From positions 1-10,893 of the forward strand of contig JBFEYJ010000091.1 in assembly GCA_041562215.1 (NCBI GenBank): DNA of 10,893 nt, given 5' to 3'. Shown here piece by piece: positions 5,837 through 10,893 of this stretch. Source of the stretch: JBFEYJ01 sp041562215 (GTDB lineage: Bacteria; Pseudomonadota; Gammaproteobacteria; Thiohalomonadales; Thiohalomonadaceae). The translations under genes and the position numbers were made by a program. The notes beneath the pieces are model-generated. The model worked only from the letters and a program-made list of their open reading frames with translations, was not told the DNA's origin and did no database searches. How positions within the stretch are numbered: position 1 is the first letter of the stretch; every line of letters begins with the position of its first letter.

Positions 5837-7861
5837 ATGACTCAATCCATTCCTGCCGAGGCACAACAGCGCGCCGCTGAACTGCGTGACCAGCTCGCTT
5901 ACCATAATTATCGTTATTATGTGCTGGATAATCCGGAGATCCCGGATATCGAATACGACCGCCTGTTCCGTGAACTGCAGGCTCTGGAAGCGCAGTATCC
6001 GATACTGGTTACCCCCGATTCGCCGACTCAGCGTGTCGGTGCCGAACCGCTTAAGGGCTTTGCCGAGGTTCGACATGAGATCCCGATGTTATCGCTGGGT
6101 AATGTATTTTCCGAGGAGGAGTTGGTCGACTTCGACAGGCGCGTGCGAGAGGGGCTGGGTATTGATGAAGTCGAATACAGTGCTGAGCCAAAGCTTGATG
6201 GACTGGCCATCAGCATTCGCTATGAGAATGGCATGCTGGTGCGCGCCGCCACCCGCGGGGATGGCGCCACTGGTGAGGATGTGACACAGAATGTGCGCAC
6301 CATTGACGCCGTGCCGCTCAGGCTCTACGGCGAGGGATGGCCGGCAGTGCTGGAAGTGCGCGGTGAGGTCTATATGCCCAAAGCAGGGTTTGAGGCCCTC
6401 AACGAGAGACAGCGAGAGAAGGGGGAGAAGACTTTCGCCAACCCGCGCAATGCCGCCGCCGGTTCGCTACGTCAGCTTGACCCCCGCATCAGCGCAACCC
6501 GCCCGCTCACGATGTATTGCTACGGGGTCGGCGTGGTGGAGGGGGGAGACCTTCCCGGTAGCCACAGCGCGATTATGGAAAAGCTGAAGCGTTGGGGCCT
6601 GCGCGTTTGTCCAGAATTTCGGGTGGTGAAAGGGATGGAGGGTTGTCTGGCGTATTTCCACGCCATTGGCGAGAAGCGTGACAGTTTGCCCTATGATATC
6701 GACGGTGTGGTTTACAAGGTCAACAGACTGTCACAGCAGCAAGAGCTGGGCTTTGTCTCCCGAGCACCGCGTTGGGCCACCGCGCATAAGTTTCCAGCTC
6801 AGGAAGAGATGACCACGCTCAATGATGTGGAGTGGCAGGTTGGGCGCACCGGTGCGCTGACACCTGTAGCGCGTCTCGAGCCGGTACAGGTGGCGGGTGT
6901 TGTCGTCAGTAACGCAACCCTTCACAACCCGGATGAGATCGCACGTAAGGATGTCCGCATCGGCGATACGGTGATTATCCGACGTGCCGGCGATGTGATC
7001 CCTGAGGTGGTCAGCGTTGTGCCGACGAAACGCCACGACAATGCTGAAACGATTAAAACGCCGACGCATTGCCCGGTCTGCGATTCCGAAGTTGTGCGTG
7101 ATGAAGGTGAGGCGGTCCCGCGCTGTAGTGGCGGCCTTTTCTGCTCGGCGCAGCGCAAAAACGCGATCAAGCACTTCGCCTCACGTCGTGCAATGGACAT
7201 TGACGGCCTCGGTGACAAGCTGGTTGAACAGCTTGTCGATGAAGAGCTGATCCACGACGTTGCCGATCTCTTCTCCCTGACGCCAATGCAGATCGCCGGA
7301 CTTGAGCGAATGGGTGACAAATCAGCCTCCAATCTTGTTACAGCTCTGGAGAAGAGCAAAGCGACCACACTGGCGCGTTTTCTCTACGCTCTTGGGATCC
7401 GCGAAGTCGGTGAAAGCACCGCGCGCACTCTGGCCGGACATTTCGGCCGCCTGGAGAATATCGAAAAGGCCGGTGAGGAGGCGTTGCTGGCGGTAGCGGA
7501 TGTGGGGCCTGTCGTTGCGCATCACATCCACACCTTTTTCAGGCAGGAGCACAATGTCGACGTCGTTGAAAAATTGATCAAGGCTGGTGTCCACTGGCCG
7601 GATGTCGAGGTCAGAGAGGCCGGGGAACAGCCGCTTGCCGGTCAGACCTTCGTCCTGACCGGTGCCCTCGATTCGATGAGTCGTGATGAGGCTAAGGAGA
7701 AGCTCCAGGCTTTGGGGGCCAAGGTTAGCGGCAGTGTCTCGAAGAAGACCAGTGTGGTGGTTGCCGGCGCCGAGGCCGGTTCGAAACTCACCAAGGCCGA
7801 GCCCCTGGGGATAGAGGTGTGGGATGAGCAGAAGCTCTTGGCTTATTTAGCAGCAAACTGA
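5837..7861 (+). CDS. ligA: NAD+-dependent DNA ligase LigA
   Basis: LigA seals nicks during replication and repair, using NAD+ to adenylate itself and releasing NMN. The 674 residues match the family (E. coli 671). The NMN-binding domain Ia is visible at YRYYVLDNPEIPDIEYDRL near 25-43; the E. coli His23 position is Tyr28 here, a replacement I have seen in other LigA proteins. The adenylation motif KLDG carries the nucleophile Lys119. The OB-fold follows, then a four-Cys zinc finger (Cys412, Cys415, Cys430, Cys436), helix-hairpin-helix repeats (about 440-590) and a C-terminal BRCT domain (about 599-674, starting near AGQTFVLTGAL). No key residue is missing. The gene follows zipA after 66 nt. 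The ATG has no Shine-Dalgarno; its leader is AC-rich and AT-rich. It is likely cotranscribed with zipA, but an own promoter is not excluded. Confidence 0.98.
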   Translation: MTQSIPAEAQQRAAELRDQLAYHNYRYYVLDNPEIPDIEYDRLFRELQALEAQYPILVTPDSPTQRVGAEPLKGFAEVRHEIPMLSLGNVFSEEELVDFDRRVREGLGIDEVEYSAEPKLDGLAISIRYENGMLVRAATRGDGATGEDVTQNVRTIDAVPLRLYGEGWPAVLEVRGEVYMPKAGFEALNERQREKGEKTFANPRNAAAGSLRQLDPRISATRPLTMYCYGVGVVEGGDLPGSHSAIMEKLKRWGLRVCPEFRVVKGMEGCLAYFHAIGEKRDSLPYDIDGVVYKVNRLSQQQELGFVSRAPRWATAHKFPAQEEMTTLNDVEWQVGRTGALTPVARLEPVQVAGVVVSNATLHNPDEIARKDVRIGDTVIIRRAGDVIPEVVSVVPTKRHDNAETIKTPTHCPVCDSEVVRDEGEAVPRCSGGLFCSAQRKNAIKHFASRRAMDIDGLGDKLVEQLVDEELIHDVADLFSLTPMQIAGLERMGDKSASNLVTALEKSKATTLARFLYALGIREVGESTARTLAGHFGRLENIEKAGEEALLAVADVGPVVAHHIHTFFRQEHNVDVVEKLIKAGVHWPDVEVREAGEQPLAGQTFVLTGALDSMSRDEAKEKLQALGAKVSGSVSKKTSVVVAGAEAGSKLTKAEPLGIEVWDEQKLLAYLAAN

Positions 7862-8104
7862 GAACTGATCGTCACAGTTAGCCCTAATTTTACCAATAAA
7901 CTCATCATTAAAGGCATTTCGATGCGGTTACAGGGGTACCGCGAGTGGCTATAGAGGCATGTTTGTGAAGGAATTGGCAGTTCTTGTAGTGATTTTAGGG
8001 TTATGTGCCTGTAAAATGCATGAATTGTGCACGAATCCAAGGTTTCTCCGCGGATGATGTGCTTTTATTGTAACGGTTACGGACTCCACGCAAGGTTTTC
8101 ATCT
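7862..8104 (+). promoter_or_regulatory. Intergenic region between ligA and the envelope operon
   Basis: This 243-bp stretch separates the housekeeping block from the secreted-protein genes and should hold the ligA terminator and the next promoter. A weak hairpin AACTG (7863-7867)/CAGTT (7875-7879) is followed by a short AT-rich stretch, a poor terminator candidate. The heptamer CGGTTAC occurs twice (7925-7931 and 8074-8080). The second copy is part of a perfect dyad GTAAC-G-GTTAC (8070-8080), 24 bp before the next start. TCCGCGGA (8047-8054) is another 8-bp palindrome. No convincing -35/-10 pair or known riboswitch was recognised. Confidence 0.3.
7959..8057 (+). CDS. Possible 32-residue lipoprotein-like small ORF
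   Basis: An ATG at 7959 opens a 32-codon frame ending at TGA 8055-8057. Its product has a Lys, then a hydrophobic run LAVLVVILGL and CAC. This looks like a short signal peptide with a lipobox-like LCAC; Cys at -2 is atypical. The mature part would be only about 15 residues, as in entericidin-like peptides. Against it, the GAGG at 7954-7957 is only one base from the ATG, and the frame is short enough to arise by chance. It could also be the decayed start of an older gene. Confidence 0.2.
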   Translation: MFVKELAVLVVILGLCACKMHELCTNPRFLRG

Positions 8105-8632
8105 ATGTCACGGTTTTTCAGAGGGATTTCGATTCTCGTTATTTTAGCTTTCTCTGCTATCAGCATTGCCGAGGAAGTCTCCAAAGAACAGATTAAAGGT
8201 TTGGATGAACAGGTTCAGGACATCAAAAAGGATGTTTTGGGCATCTCTGCCGAGCTTAACCTGCTGGAAGAGAAGCTGCTTTATCCGTCCAATACACAGA
8301 TTTCCCTGTTCGTTTCCGTGTCGGAAAAGGACAAATTTCGCCTGGATTCGGTTGAGATCGAGCTCGATGGAAAGGCAGTGGCGCACCACATCTACTCCTT
8401 TAAGGAGCTGGAGGCATTGCAGGCTGGCGGCATGCAACGAATCTACACCGGGAATGTCAGGACCGGTGAGCATGAACTAAAGGTTGGCTTCGCCGGACAG
8501 TCGATTGCGGGAAATGAACATCGCAAGGTCGACACTTACAGCTTCAGGAAAGGCGCCGCCCCGGGACTCATCGAGATACGTCTGTCGGGTCCCGGAGTCA
8601 ATACGAAAAGTATCGAATTCAAAGACTGGTAG
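8105..8632 (+). CDS. Small secreted coiled-coil/beta-domain protein, function unknown
   Basis: The 175-residue product starts with a classical signal peptide: Arg3/Arg6, a hydrophobic core about 8-21, and likely cleavage after SIA at 22. Residues about 23-62 (from EEVSKEQIKGLDEQV to LLEEKLLY) have heptad spacing of Leu/Ile/Val and look like a short coiled coil. The rest alternates beta-like strands: TQISLFVSV, LDSVEIELDGKAV, HELKVGFAG and LIEIRLSGPG. The V-E-I-x-L-D-G pattern recalls PEGA-type surface beta domains, but I do not claim membership. I chose ATG 8105 because AAGG at 8092-8095 is 9 nt upstream and the signal peptide then begins cleanly. The frame is open further back to a GTG at 8027, but that would add a Cys-rich, unlikely extension. 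Only 3 nt separate it from the next gene, so the pair is almost surely one transcript and the products may interact in the periplasm. Confidence 0.8.
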   Translation: MSRFFRGISILVILAFSAISIAEEVSKEQIKGLDEQVQDIKKDVLGISAELNLLEEKLLYPSNTQISLFVSVSEKDKFRLDSVEIELDGKAVAHHIYSFKELEALQAGGMQRIYTGNVRTGEHELKVGFAGQSIAGNEHRKVDTYSFRKGAAPGLIEIRLSGPGVNTKSIEFKDW

Positions 8633-8635
8633 TTC

Positions 8636-10594
8636 ATGCACGGTAAAATTTTCCGATTGGCTGTACTTCTGTTCGTCACGCATTCGGCGATTGCCGGCGA
8701 AAAAGAACGGCTCGAACTCAAAGATCCTTACTTTGGTGAAGCACTTTATTATGCCTACCAAGGGGAGCACTTTGATGCGATCTCACGCCTCGATACCGAG
8801 CTGAAACAGTACTACGGGGTTGATGAACCTCAGCTCGACTCGCTCTATTTCCATATTAACGAGGCAGAGTTCTCGGTTGGCGATTTTGAGTTGTCCTACC
8901 GCATGCATCGCCGTGCCGGGCGCGCTATCCAGGCTGTGATCGAAGGGAATGTCGATCCGGCGGTTCGCAATGAGGCCATCTTCAGGCTGGCACGCATCTA
9001 TTTCCAGAAAGAGCAGAACGTCAATGCCCTGCACACTATTGAACGGATCGAAGGAGATCTTCCCTCGGATATCGTTAATGATGTCGCTTTCCTAAAGGGT
9101 CAGATTTACATGGTTAACGGCAAATTCGCCGAGGCCGAGAAAATTTTTCAATCCCTTGAAAACGCAAAGAGCCACGAAGGTTTTGCCGCCTACAACCTGG
9201 GCGTCTCCCGCCTTGCCCAGGAGAAAGAAGAGCAGGGTATAAGCAGTCTGGCCAAGGCCGGACAGGTCTCAGGCAAGGACCGCGCGGTCCTTGCGATCAA
9301 GGATAAAGCGAATTTAACGCTAGGTAGCCGCCTGCTGGAGAAAGGTGAACTGCAAGCGGCTACTCAGTACCTTGAGCGGGTCCGCCTTGACGGTCCGTTC
9401 TCCAACAGGGCACTGCTGGGCTTGGGCTGGGCTGAAGTCAAAACGGAGCATTATGATCGGGCGTTGGTGCCGTGGAGCATTCTGGCCAAGCGCAATGTCA
9501 CTGATCAATCCGTCCAGGAAGCGATGCTCGGCGTTCCATACTCCTATGGAAAATTAGGTCTGTATGGTAAGTCGGCACTGAATTACGGACGTGCGCTCGA
9601 CGCTATCGGCACGGAACTCGACAAGCTGGATAGTTCCGTTAAAAGTATTAAGGAAGGGAAGTTCCTCAAGGCACTGGTCAGGGAGGAGATCAAGAAAGAT
9701 CGCAATTGGGTGATCAGGCTGCGTGAACTGGAGGATACGCCAGAGACCTATTACCTAATGTCGCTAATGGCTTCACACGACTTCCAGTCCTCGCTGCAGA
9801 ATTATCTCGATCTGGAACAGCTCAGGAAGCGTCTGGAATCCTGGGATGAAAATTACAATTCGTATGAAGATATGATCGCTCTGCGACGTCAGTATTACGA
9901 ACCCTTGCTTCCCGGTATCGATGCTCAGTTCAGAAAACTGGATTCGGTAATTCGATTGCGCCTGGAGCAACGTGACAGGCTGGATGCCCGCCTGCAATCC
10001 ATGCTGGTTGCACCACGCCCTGAGTTTCTGGCAACGGCCCCTGAGCGCATTGCCGGGGAAGCGATCGCCAAGTTGGAAAAGCGTATCGGCAAGGAGCAAT
10101 TGCGCGCTAAACCGGACGTGGCGCATCGGATTGATCGCCTCAAGGGCTATCTGCACTGGAATATCCACACGGAATACGATGAGCGTTTCACCCAGGCATT
10201 CCAGAATCTTTATGCCCTGGACAAGGATATAGTCCGTCTGAAGGAAATCTACGGATCATTTGTGCGCACCCGTCAGGCAGCAACCCAGAGCTATGAGGGT
10301 TATGACGAACAGATCCGTCGCCTGCGCATTAAAACCCGTAACGCTCTGGGCACGGTGGAAACATTAATGGCCAGGCAGGGGCATATGCTGGAAGTGATGG
10401 CTGTAAATCAACTTGTACAGCGTCGCCAGCGGCTTGAGGAGTCCCAGGTCAAGGCGCGCTTTGCCATGGCGGAAAGTTATGACCGTGCAACCATGTCGCA
10501 GTCACAACCGCCTGAGGTAAAAGCACCGGACGCCACCTCTCCGGCAGCCGAAAACGGATCTGAAAAATCGCAGAGCGCAGGACAGGACGAATAA
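8636..10594 (+). CDS. Secreted tetratricopeptide-repeat protein with helical C-terminal half
   Basis: The 652-residue product has a signal peptide (hydrophobic about 6-16, likely cleavage after SAIA at 20) and no later membrane segment, so it should be periplasmic. Residues about 30-330 show TPR-like helical pairs: YYAYQGEHFDAISRLDTEL, AFLKGQIYMVNGKFAEAEKI, YNLGVSRLAQEKEEQGI, ALLGLGWAEVKTEHYDRAL and SYGKLGLYGKSALNYGRAL. The Gly/Ala/Tyr/Ala positions fit the TPR consensus. Residues about 330-625 are Arg/Glu/Leu-rich and predicted helical without clear TPR units. The last 27 residues are a Ser/Pro/Glu/Ala-rich, probably disordered tail. TPR arrays are protein-binding scaffolds, so a role in assembling an envelope complex is likely. 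The gene lies 3 nt after the coiled-coil gene, and its TAA overlaps the next ATG by one base. I recall similar proteins annotated as putative components of TonB-type systems, but that is from memory and not shown here. Confidence 0.85.
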   Translation: MHGKIFRLAVLLFVTHSAIAGEKERLELKDPYFGEALYYAYQGEHFDAISRLDTELKQYYGVDEPQLDSLYFHINEAEFSVGDFELSYRMHRRAGRAIQAVIEGNVDPAVRNEAIFRLARIYFQKEQNVNALHTIERIEGDLPSDIVNDVAFLKGQIYMVNGKFAEAEKIFQSLENAKSHEGFAAYNLGVSRLAQEKEEQGISSLAKAGQVSGKDRAVLAIKDKANLTLGSRLLEKGELQAATQYLERVRLDGPFSNRALLGLGWAEVKTEHYDRALVPWSILAKRNVTDQSVQEAMLGVPYSYGKLGLYGKSALNYGRALDAIGTELDKLDSSVKSIKEGKFLKALVREEIKKDRNWVIRLRELEDTPETYYLMSLMASHDFQSSLQNYLDLEQLRKRLESWDENYNSYEDMIALRRQYYEPLLPGIDAQFRKLDSVIRLRLEQRDRLDARLQSMLVAPRPEFLATAPERIAGEAIAKLEKRIGKEQLRAKPDVAHRIDRLKGYLHWNIHTEYDERFTQAFQNLYALDKDIVRLKEIYGSFVRTRQAATQSYEGYDEQIRRLRIKTRNALGTVETLMARQGHMLEVMAVNQLVQRRQRLEESQVKARFAMAESYDRATMSQSQPPEVKAPDATSPAAENGSEKSQSAGQDE

Positions 10595-10893
10595 TGAGGT
10601 ATTACCGTTTCTCCATTCTGTTGCTACCTATCGCCTTGGCTTCCTGTGCAATGAACAGCGAACAGGGAACCCTGGCGGAGTTGCGGGAAGTCAATCTGGA
10701 ACTCAAGGATGAGAAGGTTGAGGATGGCCTGGAGAAAGCGATGGAAAGTTACCGGCGTTTCCTTGAGGAGACGCCGGAATCGGCGATGACGCCTGAGGCC
10801 ATTCGGCGTATTGCGGATCTTTCTCTCGAAAAAGAATACGGTTATGTCGGTGACGGGGAGTCTTCAGCGACGCCTTCCGGCACCAACAAACGC
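10594..10893 (+). CDS. TPR-like lipoprotein, 5' part only (runs off right edge)
   Basis: The ATG at 10594 shares its A with the TAA of the preceding gene (TAATG), a translational-coupling overlap, and AGGA at 10584-10587 is 6 nt upstream. One hundred codons stay open to the window end. The product has a short signal sequence with Arg2/Arg5, hydrophobic ILLLPIALAS, and a lipobox LASC with Cys18 and Ala19 at +2, predicting an outer-membrane lipoprotein. After an acidic helical stretch, residues about 44-80 (LEKAMESYRRFLEETPES, then PEAIRRIADLSLE) have the spacing of a TPR helix pair, as in YbgF-like proteins. Residues 80-100 look like a Gly/Ser/Thr-rich linker. The rest is unseen, so its length and further domains are unknown. 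It would place the operon's product complex at the outer membrane. Confidence 0.8.
   Translation, partial: MRYYRFSILLLPIALASCAMNSEQGTLAELREVNLELKDEKVEDGLEKAMESYRRFLEETPESAMTPEAIRRIADLSLEKEYGYVGDGESSATPSGTNKR

Noticed and set aside
8027..8104. N-terminal extension of the 8105 gene from a GTG start
   Set aside because: The extension is Cys/Met-rich, has no RBS and would bury the signal peptide. ATG 8105 has AAGG at good spacing.
7862..8104. Cyclic-di-GMP or other known riboswitch before the envelope operon
   Set aside because: GGTTAC and GGTACC pieces suggested structure, but no paired stems around a recognisable aptamer core could be drawn.
8105..8632. AraC-family regulator annotation
   Set aside because: I recall such labels on similar small proteins next to TPR genes, but this protein has a signal peptide and no helix-turn-helix, so it is not a DNA-binding regulator.

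Overview
The window looks like the chromosome of a gammaproteobacterium that uses the SMC condensin rather than MukB. The evidence is the order smc-zipA-ligA, which I know as a conserved gammaproteobacterial arrangement (for example in Pseudomonas and relatives). ZipA itself is a gammaproteobacterial division protein. The single-domain QueF, moderately high GC and a REP-like palindrome also fit, and a sulfur-oxidiser or Chromatiales-type relative is plausible. The genus cannot be fixed from the sequence alone.

Layout. The left edge (1-47, minus strand) is the first 15 codons of an ASKHA-fold ATPase, either an Hsp70-like protein or an FGGY sugar kinase. Divergent from it is a lipoprotein of unknown function (168-731). 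A convergent intergenic region (732-898) follows, with a REP-like palindrome and a GC-rich hairpin. Then comes queF on the minus strand (899-1303), for queuosine synthesis. A 201-bp divergent intergenic region with an AT-rich promoter-like centre separates queF from smc.

The core block 1505-7861 encodes three full-length plus-strand housekeeping proteins: SMC (chromosome organisation), ZipA (tethering of the FtsZ ring to the membrane) and LigA (NAD-dependent DNA ligase). They link chromosome compaction, division and replication.

After a 243-bp gap, 8105-10893 holds a tightly packed set of three envelope genes. These are a small secreted coiled-coil/beta protein, a 652-residue secreted TPR/helical protein, and the first 100 residues of a TPR-like lipoprotein that runs off the right edge. 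Gaps of 3 bp and an overlap of 1 bp indicate one operon. This is the least characterised and most interesting part of the window. From memory, similar TPR sets sit next to TolQ/ExbB-ExbD-TonB-type energising genes, but the window ends before that can be tested. I found no RNA gene, CRISPR array, insertion sequence or phage gene.
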